This document shows positions 17,114-25,135 of a stretch of 64,000 nucleotides of DNA, piece after piece. Position 1 is the first letter of the stretch. Each line of letters begins with the position of its first letter. The notes under the pieces were generated by a model that ran no database searches, was not told the origin of the DNA, and was given only the letters and a program-made list of their open reading frames with translations. A program made the position numbers and the translations under genes. Source of the stretch: Synechococcus sp. BO 8801 (GTDB taxonomy: Bacteria; Cyanobacteriota; Cyanobacteriia; PCC-6307; Cyanobiaceae); NCBI RefSeq assembly GCF_002252675.1, contig NZ_NQKY01000001.1, positions 248,638 to 312,637 on the forward strand. Direction: 5' to 3'.

Positions 17114-17322
17114 GGCTGGGGTCGGGCCCCTGGCGTCATTGTGGCGGCGAAAGCCGGCAGATGGCACCATCCTGCCGTGCCGGGACCGTCATCCGGGAGC
17201 GGACAGTTGACAAGGCATCGCCCGTCACCGGCGTCTCCGCACATTTCCAGTTAGCGTTGACACACTCAATCGGCTGTCGGCACTTCCGCTTCTGATTTCA
17301 TCGTGATGCCGAGGAGATGCCC

Positions 17323-18108
17323 GTGGCCCAGGACAAGCTGACTGATCCAGGAGGAACCCCTCGGAGAGTTCTCGTAGTGGACCCCCACGCGACCCTCCGC
17401 ACCGTTCTCGCCCAGCGTCTGCGTCAGGATGGGCACCTGGCCGCGGCCGTCGCCACCGCCCGCGAAGCCCTGGAGATCTGCCAGGAGCAATCCCCCGATC
17501 TGCTGGTGAGCGCCGAACTGCTCGAGGAGACCTCGGCCCTGCGCCTCGCCGCCCAGCTGCACTGCCAGGTGATGGTGCTCACGGCCCGCTCCGGCTCGGA
17601 GCCCGTGGTGGCCCTGCTCGATGCCGGCGCCGATGACGTGCTGCGCAAGCCCTTCGGGCTTGAAGAGCTGGCGGCCCGCTGCCGCACCCTGCTGCGTCGC
17701 AGCGGCAGCGGCCTCCAGGAACGGGTCTGTGTGGGCCCCCTGGAGGTGCACCTGCTGCTGCGCCAGGTCACCCTGCGCGACCAGCCGGTGGAGCTCAGCC
17801 CGCGGGAATTCGCCCTGCTCTGCGCCCTGCTGATGCCCCCGGGGGTGGTGCGCAGCCGCCAGGAACTGCTGCGAATGGCCTGGCCCCCCTTCAGCGGCGG
17901 CCCCCGCTCGGTCGACACCCAGGTGCTCACCCTGCGCCGCAAGCTCGAACAGGCCGGCCTCGGCGAGGGCGGCGCGATCGAAACGATGCGCCAGCAGGGT
18001 TACCGCTTCAGCCTCGACACCCTGCCCGAGCTCAGCGAGGAAGCTGCTGGCGCCGCCGGCTCGGGTCTGCTGGTCACCTCCCCCGGCAGCTCCTCCCGCC
18101 TCAACTAG
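17323..18108 (+). CDS. OmpR-type response regulator with degenerate receiver
   Basis: The protein has an N-terminal receiver (RRVLVVDPHATLRTVLAQ to about residue 125) and a C-terminal winged-helix DNA-binding domain (SPREFALLCALLMPPGVVRS, VDTQVLTLRRKLEQAG, TMRQQGYRF). The receiver keeps the early acidic residue, the Thr in VMVLTARSG and the Lys in LRKPFGL. The normal phospho-acceptor position reads PDLLVSAELLEE, with Ala where Asp is expected. It is therefore unlikely to be regulated by phosphorylation at the usual site. A GAGGAG at 17311-17316 abuts an ATG at 17317 but is well spaced (6 nt) from the GTG at 17323, so the GTG is preferred. A polar Ser/Gly tail ends the protein. The targets are unknown. 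Confidence 0.85.
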   Translation: MAQDKLTDPGGTPRRVLVVDPHATLRTVLAQRLRQDGHLAAAVATAREALEICQEQSPDLLVSAELLEETSALRLAAQLHCQVMVLTARSGSEPVVALLDAGADDVLRKPFGLEELAARCRTLLRRSGSGLQERVCVGPLEVHLLLRQVTLRDQPVELSPREFALLCALLMPPGVVRSRQELLRMAWPPFSGGPRSVDTQVLTLRRKLEQAGLGEGGAIETMRQQGYRFSLDTLPELSEEAAGAAGSGLLVTSPGSSSRLN

Positions 18109-18138
18109 GCCCTTATCCGACAGCTAGGTAGGATCTGC

Positions 18139-18687
18139 TCAGGCGGACCGCAGGATCAGGGCCGTGGCTTCCCCCGCCAGCAGGAGGCCGCAGAGCAGGG
18201 CCAGCAGCCGGTACGTCCAGGGCGGGCTGATCCGGCCGATTCCCTTGGTGGCGATGCCGGTGGCGGCGCTGAAGCGCTCCAGGAAGTCGTCGAAGCGGGC
18301 CACCCGCTGGGGCAGCAGCCAGGCGGCGCCGCTGCGATCCCCCTGCTCCCCCGCACTGCGCACGTAGTAGACCCTGCCCCCCTGGCTGGTGGTCACCGGG
18401 GTGAGGGCGGTGATGCGATCCCAGGGCAGCTGCCAGCCGCGGCGCAGCAGCCAGGAGCACCAGGGGGGATGGCCCACCCGCAGCTCCCGTTCGTCGAGCT
18501 CCACCCGCTCACTGGTGATGGCGACCACCAGCAGCAGGCCGGCGATGGCGGCCAGCAGCAGGGGCCGTTGCAGGGCTTCGGGCGCCAGCACCGGCAGGGG
18601 CAGGACCAGGGCCAGGTAGGGGGCCAGCAGGGTGAACCGGATCAGCGGCGCCATCGGATAGCGCTGTGCCGTCGGGGTGGGGCTCAT
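18139..18687 (-). CDS. membrane hypothetical protein with PH-like middle region
   Basis: The 182-residue protein has a hydrophobic hairpin near the N-terminus (LLAPYLALVLPLPVL, LLLAAIAGLLLVVAI) and another hydrophobic segment at the C-terminus (YRLLALLCGLLLAGEATALIL). The middle (ERVELDERELRVGHPPWCSW through RITALTPVTTS and RFDDFLERFSAATG) resembles the beta-rich PH-like region of YcxB/DUF3093-type bacterial membrane proteins. That family call is a guess. The ATG at 18687 overlaps the upstream gene's stop by ATGA, so the pair is translationally coupled. It is convergent with the response regulator. Confidence 0.65.
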   Translation of the reverse strand: MSPTPTAQRYPMAPLIRFTLLAPYLALVLPLPVLAPEALQRPLLLAAIAGLLLVVAITSERVELDERELRVGHPPWCSWLLRRGWQLPWDRITALTPVTTSQGGRVYYVRSAGEQGDRSGAAWLLPQRVARFDDFLERFSAATGIATKGIGRISPPWTYRLLALLCGLLLAGEATALILRSA

Positions 18688-18965
18688 CGGTCTTCGGGGG
18701 ATCCGGGCAGGGGCTCGATGACCTGGGCGGGCTGGTAGCGGCCCCCGAACACCTCCGCCTCCCGCCCCTTCCAGAACTCGCCCAGCCGCATCAGGTCGGC
18801 GTGGGCCTCCCCGAGCCGTTCGACGTACTCGTTCGGCTCCATGGTGTCCTTGGCCTCCTTGAGCTTGCTGAGCCGCAGCAGGTGCCAGACCCAGGGCTTG
18901 CCCATCTCGCCACGGGCCTCCAGGTAGCGCGCCAGGTCGGAAGAGCTGGGAGTCGGAGCAGCCAT
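18684..18965 (-). CDS. cyanobacterial conserved hypothetical protein (93 aa)
   Basis: This is a soluble 93-residue protein: SSDLARYLEARGEMGKPWVW, HLLRLSKLKEAKDTMEPNEY, LMRLGEFWKGREAEVFGG. It is mostly charged helix and has no signal peptide or membrane segment. The domain is not one I can name, although the composition and length look like a lineage-wide gene. The ATG at 18965 was used rather than the GTG two codons upstream. It is the first gene of a two-gene unit with the membrane protein downstream (4-bp overlap). Confidence 0.65.
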   Translation of the reverse strand: MAAPTPSSSDLARYLEARGEMGKPWVWHLLRLSKLKEAKDTMEPNEYVERLGEAHADLMRLGEFWKGREAEVFGGRYQPAQVIEPLPGSPEDR

Positions 18966-19035
18966 GGACACGCAACAAATGTTTACATAGTTTACCGGCG
19001 CCCCTGCTCCGGCGTGGCCGGCCGGCCGGCCGCTG

Positions 19036-19983
19036 TCAGTAGAGTTCGGGCCGCAGGTCCTCGTGGTAGCGGGTGGCAGCGGGGTGGGTGGGCCCGTACT
19101 CGCCGGGCCGGCAGTCGGCGATCAGCAGGGTGGCCTCGGGCCGGGCCGCCGCCAGCACGTCGCCATGGGGGCCGCAGATGACGCTGTTGCCCAGGTAGGC
19201 CGCCATCACCCGGCCGTTCACCGTCTCCTCGCCGCAGCGGTTGGCGTAGGCCACGAAGCAGCCGTTCTGGAAGGCATGGGCCGGGATCAGGGTGCGGGAC
19301 ACGTCCGGATAGGGCCGGTCGGTGCGCTCGCCGGTGCTGAGCTCGGCCCAGACATCGGCGGCCGTGGGGATCAGCACCAGCCGGGCCCCCTCCAGCGCCA
19401 GGCGCCTGGTGAGCTCGGGGAACTCGGCCTCGTAGCAGTTGAGCAGGCCCACCCCCACCCCGTTCACCGGCTGCACCGTGAAGGCCGCCCCCTCCTCCGG
19501 ATGGCGGTAGCCGGCACTCCAGCAGCGCTTCTCGTCCGGTCCCCAGAGATGGGTCTTGCGGTAGTTGCGCAGCAGGCTGCCGTCCCGGTCGAACAGGGCG
19601 ATGGCGTCGTAGAAGCGCTCCTCACCGGCCACGCTGGCCCGTTCGGGGTAGGGACAGGCCACCGCCAGCCCATGGCGGCGCGCCGCTGCGGCCACCCGCC
19701 CCAGGCTGGGGCCGTCCACCGGCTCCGCCAGCCGCCGCGCGATGGCGGGCGTGACGATGTAGCCGCTCAGATAAAGCTCGGGGAACGCCAGCAGCTGCAC
19801 CCCGTGGCCCGCCGCCAGCCCGCAGACCTGCTCGAGGCGCTCCAGGTTCTCTTCGACGGCCTCGGGGGTGCCGGCGCTGCCGCTCCCCTGCCAGATCCCC
19901 AGCCGCAGGCCCTCGCCGGCGGACGGCGGCTGCGGCCGCACGACGCAGTGCAGCCGGTGATCGGGAACCATGGGGTGCTTCAC
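19036..19983 (-). CDS. nitrilase-superfamily carbon-nitrogen hydrolase
   Basis: The 315-residue enzyme has the complete Glu-Lys-Cys triad of the superfamily: Glu69 in AFPELYLSGY, Lys143 in YRKTHLWGPDEK and Cys183 in LLNCYEAEFPE. Members hydrolyse amides, nitriles or N-carbamyl compounds, and the sequence is closer to the aliphatic amidase/carbamoylputrescine-like branches than to true nitrilases. The substrate is not determinable. The start is a GTG at 19983 overlapping the crtH stop (GTGA); an ATG four codons later is equally possible. Coupling to crtH is notable because no amidase step is known in carotenoid isomerisation. Confidence 0.87.
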   Translation of the reverse strand: MKHPMVPDHRLHCVVRPQPPSAGEGLRLGIWQGSGSAGTPEAVEENLERLEQVCGLAAGHGVQLLAFPELYLSGYIVTPAIARRLAEPVDGPSLGRVAAAARRHGLAVACPYPERASVAGEERFYDAIALFDRDGSLLRNYRKTHLWGPDEKRCWSAGYRHPEEGAAFTVQPVNGVGVGLLNCYEAEFPELTRRLALEGARLVLIPTAADVWAELSTGERTDRPYPDVSRTLIPAHAFQNGCFVAYANRCGEETVNGRVMAAYLGNSVICGPHGDVLAAARPEATLLIADCRPGEYGPTHPAATRYHEDLRPELY

Positions 19984-21557
19984 GCCGGCAGGTTCCAGGG
20001 ATTGAGGCCCAGGTCGGCGCCGATGCGGTGGGCGCAGGCGAAGCCGCTGAAGGCCACCGCATTGAGGCCCTGGCCGGGGAAGCAGGAATCCCCCACGCAG
20101 TAAAGATCGGGGATCGCGGTGCGGTTGAAGGGCATCGGCAGCAGGCCGGGCAGCCGCAGGGCCGGCACCGGCCCGTAGCTGCCGCCGTGGCGGCCCAGGA
20201 AGCGGCGGTGGCTGCGGGGCGTGCCGATCTCCCGGTGGGTGATCGCCCCCTCCAGCCCCGGCAGGATCGCTTCCAGGCGGCGGATCAGCCGGGTGGCGGC
20301 GGCCTCCTTGGCGGCCCGGTAGGCCCCTGGGGCCAGCCCCTGCCAGGGGGCCATCTCCGAGGGGGTGAAGGTGTGCACGATGTGGTGGCCGGCCGGGGCC
20401 AGGGAGGGATCCAGCAGGGTGGGGATCGAGACGAAGATCACCCCCTGCTCGGCCTCCATGTCCTCCCAGCGCTCCAGCAGCAGGTGGTGGACATGGCTGC
20501 CGGGGGGGATCGCCTCCGCCCGCACCCCCAGGTGCAGGGAGAGGAAGGAGGAGGAGGGCCTGTATCGCCGCCGCCAGGTCTGCTCGGCCGCCGGGGTGTG
20601 GGCCTCATCCACCAGGGAGCCGAAGGTGTCCCAGCGGGTGGCGTTGCTCACGACCCGCCGGGCGCGGATCTCCTCGCCGCCGGCCAGCTTCACCCCCACG
20701 GCGCGGGCCTGGGGTCCCTCGCCCTCCAGCAGCACCTTCACCACCCGCGAGCGGTAGTGGATGGCGCCGCCATGCCGGCGCAGGCCCGTCACCAGCTTCT
20801 CGGCGATCACCCCGACGCCGCCTCTGGGGTAGTTGATGCCGCCGGCGTGGCGATCGGAGAACACCATGCCGGCGTTGATCATCGGCGTGCGATCGGCGGG
20901 CATCACCGACCAGCAGAAGCACTCCATGTCGATGAACTTGAGCAGGGCCGGATCGCTGATGTGGGCGCGGGCCACGGCGCCCACGTTCACCGGCAGCCAG
21001 CGGGCCAGCCCCAGGCAGGCCAGGGGCGCGCGGAAGAACACCTTGGCCAGGTAGGCGGGGTCCTCCAGCGACAGCAGCGGCATCGCATCGAGGCAGCGGA
21101 ACACCTGCCAGCAGGTGTCGTAGAAGGCGCGGATCCCCTTGGCCTCATGGGGAAACAGGGCGGTGAGATCAGCGATGAAGCGCTCGTAGTCGCGGTCGAC
21201 CGCCACCGACAGGCCGCCGGGCAGGTGGTAGGCCAGCTGGGCGGGGTCGGGGATCGTCTCGCAGTGCTCGCCCACGTCGGCCAGGGCGCGGGTGAGCAGG
21301 TTGGTGTGGCCCTGGGTGCCGAAGCCGAAGATCATCGAGGCGCCGACGTCGAAGGTGTAGCCCTCGCGCTGGAAACTGCCGCCGCTGCCGCCGGGGATCA
21401 GGTAGCGCTCCAGCACCAGCACCGAGGCCCCCTTGGCCGCCAGCTGGCTGGCGGTGACCAGCCCGCCGATCCCTGAGCCGATCACGACCACGTCCCAGGG
21501 GCGGCCATCGGCCGCGGTGAGGGGGGCGGCGGCGGAGGAAGGGACGGTGACGGTCAC
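19980..21557 (-). CDS. crtH: prolycopene (carotene) cis-trans isomerase CrtH
   Basis: CrtH converts tetra-cis-prolycopene to all-trans lycopene, allowing carotenoid synthesis in the dark. The 525-residue flavoprotein begins with a dinucleotide-binding fold (DVVVIGSGIGGLVTASQLAA, about 22-41), then LERYLIPGGSGGSFQREGYT and FDVGASMIFGFG, which are characteristic of CRTISO. The C-terminal flavin signature LYCVGDSCFPGQGLNAVAFS and GFACAHRIG is also intact. CrtISO-like paralogues exist in cyanobacteria, so the exact activity is very likely but not proven. It is followed by a coupled nitrilase-family gene. Confidence 0.92.
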   Translation of the reverse strand: MTVTVPSSAAAPLTAADGRPWDVVVIGSGIGGLVTASQLAAKGASVLVLERYLIPGGSGGSFQREGYTFDVGASMIFGFGTQGHTNLLTRALADVGEHCETIPDPAQLAYHLPGGLSVAVDRDYERFIADLTALFPHEAKGIRAFYDTCWQVFRCLDAMPLLSLEDPAYLAKVFFRAPLACLGLARWLPVNVGAVARAHISDPALLKFIDMECFCWSVMPADRTPMINAGMVFSDRHAGGINYPRGGVGVIAEKLVTGLRRHGGAIHYRSRVVKVLLEGEGPQARAVGVKLAGGEEIRARRVVSNATRWDTFGSLVDEAHTPAAEQTWRRRYRPSSSFLSLHLGVRAEAIPPGSHVHHLLLERWEDMEAEQGVIFVSIPTLLDPSLAPAGHHIVHTFTPSEMAPWQGLAPGAYRAAKEAAATRLIRRLEAILPGLEGAITHREIGTPRSHRRFLGRHGGSYGPVPALRLPGLLPMPFNRTAIPDLYCVGDSCFPGQGLNAVAFSGFACAHRIGADLGLNPWNLPA

Positions 21558-21622
21558 CGGAACCAGGCGAACGGGAGCGGCCCGACCCTAGGAAGCGGCC
21601 AGGCTCCGGGGGGCGGACCGGC

Positions 21623-23014
21623 TCAGCCCGCAGCCATTGCCACCGCCGAAGTTGCGGCCTGGCGCTGCGAGTCCCAGGCGGCCAGATCCGCCAGGGCCCG
21701 ATCGCGGTAGGCGCCATAGCGGCGGCGTTTGTCACGGATGCGCTCCGGCAGCTCCGGCATCAGGCCGAAGCTGGGGGGCATGGGCTGGAAGCCCCCCTTG
21801 CGGGCACCGTGGCTGCGCTCCTCATCCGAGATGAAGCCCAGCAGGGCGCCGGCCATGGTGGTGGGCGGCAGGCTCAGGGGCGGCAGGCCCCGCACCAGGC
21901 GGACGGCGTTGGTGCCGGCCAGCCAGCCGCCCGCCACCGCGGCGGCGTAGCCCTCGGTGCCGGTGATCTGGCCGGCGGCCAGCAGCGTCGGCCGCTGGCG
22001 GAACTGCAGGGTGGGCTGCAGCAGCTCGGGAGACTCCAGGAAGGTGTTGCGGTGCATCACCCCGAAGCGCACGAAGCTGGCGTTCTCCAGGCCGGGGATC
22101 ATGCGCAGCACCCGCTGCTGCTCGCCCCACTTGAGATTGGTCTGGAAGCCGACGAGGTTCCAGAGCTGGCCGTCCTTGTCCTCCTGGCGCAGCTGCACCA
22201 CCGCGTGGGCCCGCTTGGCGCGGCGCACGTCGCGGTCGTGGAGGTCGCCCCAGCGCGGATCCCAGAGACCGATCGGCTTGAGGGGGCCGTAGCGCATGGT
22301 GTCTTCGCCGCGGCGGGCCAGCTCCTCGATCGGCAGGCAGCCCTCGAAGAAGGTGGCGCTCTCCTGCTCGAAATCCTTCAGCTCCGCCTTCTCGGCCTCC
22401 AGCAGGGCCGTGCGGAAGGCGAGGTACTGCTCCCGGTCCATGGGGCAGTTGATGTAGTCGGCGTCGCCCTTGTCGTAGCGGCTGGCCCGGAAGGCCACCG
22501 ACAGATCGATGCCTTCGCCTTCCACGATCGGGCTGGCGGCATCGAAGAAGTGGCAGGACTCCCGGCCGGTGAAGCGCAGCAGGTCGTCGGCCAGCTCGGC
22601 GCCGGTGAGGGGGCCTGTGGCCAGCACGGAGATCTCCTCCTGGTCCGGCAACGCCAGCTGCTCGCGGCGCTCCACCGTCACCAGGGGATGGGCCTCGACG
22701 GCGGCCGTGAGGGCGGCGCTGTAGCGGCCCCGGTCGACGGCCAGGGCGCCGCCGGCGGGCACCGCATGGACATCGGCGGTGCGGATCACCAGCGATCCCA
22801 GTCGCCTGAGCTCCTCCTGCAGCAGGCCGGCGGCCCGGTCGGGGGAGAGGGAGCCGAAGCTGTTGCTGCAGACCAGTTCGGCAAAATCGCCGCTGTGGTG
22901 GGCCGGGGAGGGGCGCACGGGCCGCATCTCCACCAGCCGCACCGGAATCCCGGCCTCGGCGATCTGCCAGGCGGCTTCGGTGCCGGCCAGGCCGGCACCG
23001 ATGACGACAACCAT
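21623..23014 (-). CDS. trmFO: folate/FAD-dependent tRNA (uracil-54-C5) methyltransferase TrmFO
   Basis: TrmFO makes ribothymidine at position 54 of tRNA using methylene-tetrahydrofolate and FADH2. The 463-residue protein starts with the FAD-binding [19 protein letters not shown], then [15 protein letters not shown] and [14 protein letters not shown], containing the conserved Cys near residue 50. [19 protein letters not shown] and [13 protein letters not shown] near the C-terminus also fit. The ATG at 23014 shares its A with the stop of psbY (TGATG), so translation of the two is probably coupled. Confidence 0.95.
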   Translation of the reverse strand: MVVVIGAGLAGTEAAWQIAEAGIPVRLVEMRPVRPSPAHHSGDFAELVCSNSFGSLSPDRAAGLLQEELRRLGSLVIRTADVHAVPAGGALAVDRGRYSAALTAAVEAHPLVTVERREQLALPDQEEISVLATGPLTGAELADDLLRFTGRESCHFFDAASPIVEGEGIDLSVAFRASRYDKGDADYINCPMDREQYLAFRTALLEAEKAELKDFEQESATFFEGCLPIEELARRGEDTMRYGPLKPIGLWDPRWGDLHDRDVRRAKRAHAVVQLRQEDKDGQLWNLVGFQTNLKWGEQQRVLRMIPGLENASFVRFGVMHRNTFLESPELLQPTLQFRQRPTLLAAGQITGTEGYAAAVAGGWLAGTNAVRLVRGLPPLSLPPTTMAGALLGFISDEERSHGARKGGFQPMPPSFGLMPELPERIRDKRRRYGAYRDRALADLAAWDSQRQAATSAVAMAAG

Positions 23015-23136
23015 CAGGCGCGGGCGCGCTTGAGCATCAGTTGCAGCTGACCCACGGCGGCGCGGCCGATGTTGAAGGCGGCCCAACCCACGGCCAGGAG
23101 GATCGGAGCAGCGACGAGCAGCAGCCGGAGGTCCAT
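23014..23136 (-). CDS. psbY: photosystem II protein PsbY
   Basis: A 40-codon gene encodes [20 protein letters not shown] continuing [20 protein letters not shown]. This is the PsbY pattern: one membrane helix near the N-terminus, the FNIGRAAxxQL motif and a basic C-terminus. PsbY is a peripheral low-mass subunit of photosystem II near cytochrome b559. The stop overlaps the start of trmFO by one base, an arrangement that makes the photosystem gene the leader cistron of the tRNA-modification gene. It has no separate signal peptide, as expected for the cyanobacterial form. Confidence 0.92.
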   Translation of the reverse strand: MDLRLLLVAAPILLAVGWAAFNIGRAAVGQLQLMLKRARA

Positions 23137-23166
23137 GGCGGGGGAGGGGAAAACGTTGGCGGGATC

Positions 23167-23682
23167 CTAACGGAGTCCAGCGTGAACCTCCGCCAGCTGG
23201 CGATAACGATGCGCATGCTGGCGCTGGGCCTCGATCGCGGCGGGATCCAGCTGGCGTTTCACCACCGCCGGAGCCCCCATCACCAGGGCGCCGGCGGGCA
23301 CATCCCGGGTGACCACCGCGCCGGCCGCCACCAGGGCCCCGGCCCCCACCGTGACGCCGTTGAGCACGATGGCGCCGATGCCGATCAGGCAGCCGTCCTC
23401 CAGCGTGGCGCCATGGACCACGGCCCGGTGGCCGATGGTCACATCGGCGCCGATGGTCACCGGCTGGCCCGGATCCCCGTGCAGCACGGCGCCGTCCTGC
23501 ACGTTGCTGCCCTCCCCCACAACGATCGCGCAGACATCCCCCCGGGCCACGGCGGTGGGCCAGAGGCTGGCCCCCGCCGCCAGCTCCACATCGCCGATCA
23601 CCACCGCCGACGGGGCCACCCAGGCGGCGGCGTCGATGCGGGGGGCGTCCCAGCGGCTGGGCCAGGGGTCAGGGCTGGTCAT
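23167..23682 (-). CDS. gamma-carbonic-anhydrase-like hexapeptide protein
   Basis: The 171-residue protein consists of left-handed beta-helix hexapeptide repeats ([20 protein letters not shown] onward) and a C-terminal helix. The three zinc-ligand histidines of gamma carbonic anhydrases are in place: His68 in VLHGD, His85 in IGHRAV and His90 in VVHGA. Such proteins are either zinc carbonic anhydrases or inactive homologues, for example CcmM-related or PaaY-like ones. No RbcS-like repeats follow, so it is not CcmM itself. It is upstream of psbY on the same strand with a 30-bp gap, so a three-gene transcript with psbY and trmFO is plausible. Confidence 0.87.
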   Translation of the reverse strand: MTSPDPWPSRWDAPRIDAAAWVAPSAVVIGDVELAAGASLWPTAVARGDVCAIVVGEGSNVQDGAVLHGDPGQPVTIGADVTIGHRAVVHGATLEDGCLIGIGAIVLNGVTVGAGALVAAGAVVTRDVPAGALVMGAPAVVKRQLDPAAIEAQRQHAHRYRQLAEVHAGLR

Positions 23683-23767
23683 GGCGCGTGGCCTCGAAGG
23701 GGGGTCAGGGTGCGGCGACCGGTGGGCTTGGAGAGGGTCACCGCCGGGTGATAGCTTCCCCAGCGAC

Positions 23768-23839
23768 GGGTCGCTAGCTCAGCGGTAGAGCATTCGGCTT
23801 TTAACCGACTGGTCCTGAGTTCGAATCTCAGGCGACCCA
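23768..23839 (+). tRNA. tRNA-Lys (anticodon UUU)
   Basis: The acceptor arm GGGTCGC pairs exactly with GCGACCC, the D arm is GCTC/GAGC, the anticodon loop is CTTTTAA with TTT at 23800-23802, and the T arm CTGAG/CTCAG encloses TTCGAAT. The discriminator base is A and CCA is not encoded. The outermost anticodon-stem pair is a T-C mismatch. A toxin-antitoxin pair lies just beyond its 3' end, a common spot for acquired genes. Confidence 0.98.
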
Positions 23840-23894
23840 TCCCAACCACCGCAGGAGACCCCAGCCAAACGCCGCTTTGCAGCAGCGGGCTGGG

Positions 23895-24161
23895 TTATCG
23901 GTAGGCCTCGCTCCGGTGGCTGACTCCGACCACCAGCACGACAAGCTGCGCATCTTCGATCAGGCAGATCACCCGGTGGTCGCCGACCCGGTAGCGCCAT
24001 AGAACGGACAAGTTTGCCGTCAGGGCCTTGCCTCTCTGACGCGGATCCTCGGTCTCCTGCAGGAGCCGGTTCATGGACCGCAAAAGGTTCTGCGCGGTCG
24101 AGCGATCCAGCTTCTTGAGCTGGCGCCTGGCCGTTTCAGAGATCCGAAGTGTCCAGGCCAA
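23895..24161 (-). CDS. RelE/ParE-family toxin
   Basis: The 88-residue basic protein reads MAWTLRISETARRQLKKLDR, LLRSMNRLLQETEDPRQRGK, LWRYRVGDHRVICLIEDAQL, VVLVVGVSHRSEAYR. This is the RelE fold pattern: a lysine-rich N-terminal helix pair, WRYRVGDHRVI and the terminal HRxxxYR. RelE-type toxins cleave mRNA in the ribosomal A site. Its start overlaps the antitoxin gene by 26 bp, the usual arrangement. It is placed beside tRNA-Lys, which suggests acquisition. It appears intact. Confidence 0.92.
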   Translation of the reverse strand: MAWTLRISETARRQLKKLDRSTAQNLLRSMNRLLQETEDPRQRGKALTANLSVLWRYRVGDHRVICLIEDAQLVVLVVGVSHRSEAYR

Positions 24162-24372
24162 GTTCTTTCACCACCTCGTCGAGGCTGTAGGTCCTTTCCT
24201 GTCCCAGGCGCATCCGTTCCACGGCTGCGGCTCCGAGGTAGGCATCCTCCAGGTCGTCCAGGCCCTGCTCGATCAGCTCCCGCAGATAGAAGGCCTTGGT
24301 TCGCCCCGTTTCGGAGGCCAGCCGATCCAGCCGGGCCTCTGTTGCAGGGTCCAGACGAACGGAGGTGGCCAT
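24136..24372 (-). CDS. RelB/RHH-type antitoxin
   Basis: The 78-residue protein starts MATSVRLDPATEARLDRLAS, a ribbon-helix-helix DNA-binding N-terminus. AFYLRELIEQGLDDLEDAYL follows, and the acidic C-terminal tail (SLDEVVKELGLDTSDL) is expected to wrap the toxin. It is the first gene of the pair and is probably autoregulatory together with the toxin. The stop lies inside the toxin gene (26-bp overlap), giving translational coupling. Confidence 0.92.
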   Translation of the reverse strand: MATSVRLDPATEARLDRLASETGRTKAFYLRELIEQGLDDLEDAYLGAAAVERMRLGQERTYSLDEVVKELGLDTSDL

Positions 24373-24394
24373 GGAGTCATGTGAATGCGTGAAT

Positions 24395-25084
24395 TCAACC
24401 TAGCTGCACCATCCCGCAGCGCACCCCCTTGAGCACGGCCTGCAGGCGGTTGTTGACGCCCAGGGTCTGGAGCAGGCGCTTGGTGTAGGTGCGGGCGGTG
24501 GCGTCGCTCACCACCAGCTTCTGGGCGATCTCCCGGTCGCTGAGGCCGCTGGCCAGCAGGTCGAGCACCTCGTACTCCCGCGGCGTCAGCCGCGGACAGC
24601 TGAGGTAGGGCAGCTTGCCGGAGCGCAGGGAGGGGCTGCGGTAGGAGTGGTGTCCCATCACGGCGATCACGGCGGCCTGCAGGGGCCGCTGGTCATCGAC
24701 GATGTCGGCCTCGGCCACCACGGCCTCCAGCCAGGGGGCGTGCTCGTACTCCGCCGGAATCACATCACCGAGGGCCAGCATCACCACCTTGAGGTCGGGA
24801 TAGAGCTCTTTGGCCCGGCGGGTGAGATCGAAGCCGTTGCCGCTCTCCAGGTGGTCGGTGCAGAGCAGCAGGTCGTAGGGCTGCCGCTGCAGATAGTCGA
24901 GGCAGCCCTGCTCGTGGGTGATGGCGCAGCCGATCAGGCTGCGGTCGCTGATGCTCTCGCACAGGGCCCGCAGCAGGAAGCGGCCCTTCATGGCGATCGC
25001 CACCTTTCCGCCGGAAGCCACTGAAAGCAGCACCGCATCGAAGGTGTTGCCCTCCAGGCTGCCCAGGAACGGCGTGAGATCCAT
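24395..25084 (-). CDS. LuxR/NarL-type response regulator
   Basis: The 229-residue protein has a receiver-like N-terminal domain and a C-terminal LuxR helix-turn-helix (LTPREYEVLDLLASGLSDRE, IAQKLVVSDATARTYTKRLL). The predicted phospho-site is the Asp in LLLCTDHLESGNG, which is conserved in position. The N-terminus carries about 25 extra residues (DLTPFLGSLEGNTFDAVLLS) before the receiver. It is separated from the convergent-facing porin end by 51 bp on the same strand, and from the antitoxin by 22 bp. Target genes are not indicated. Confidence 0.85.
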   Translation of the reverse strand: MDLTPFLGSLEGNTFDAVLLSVASGGKVAIAMKGRFLLRALCESISDRSLIGCAITHEQGCLDYLQRQPYDLLLCTDHLESGNGFDLTRRAKELYPDLKVVMLALGDVIPAEYEHAPWLEAVVAEADIVDDQRPLQAAVIAVMGHHSYRSPSLRSGKLPYLSCPRLTPREYEVLDLLASGLSDREIAQKLVVSDATARTYTKRLLQTLGVNNRLQAVLKGVRCGMVQLG

Positions 25085-25135
25085 GGTGGCCAGGCCATCC
25101 AGGTCACCCTCATCATCCGTTCCCGCGGGCCGGAA

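Noticed and set aside
18982..18998. HLR1-like TTTACATA followed by TTTACC upstream of the 93-aa gene
   Set aside because: Only one half-repeat is good, the spacing is off by one base, and the motif points away from the nearest gene.
20028..23050. Long plus-strand frames opposite crtH and trmFO
   Set aside because: The same shadow effect; both minus-strand genes carry full flavin-binding and family motifs.
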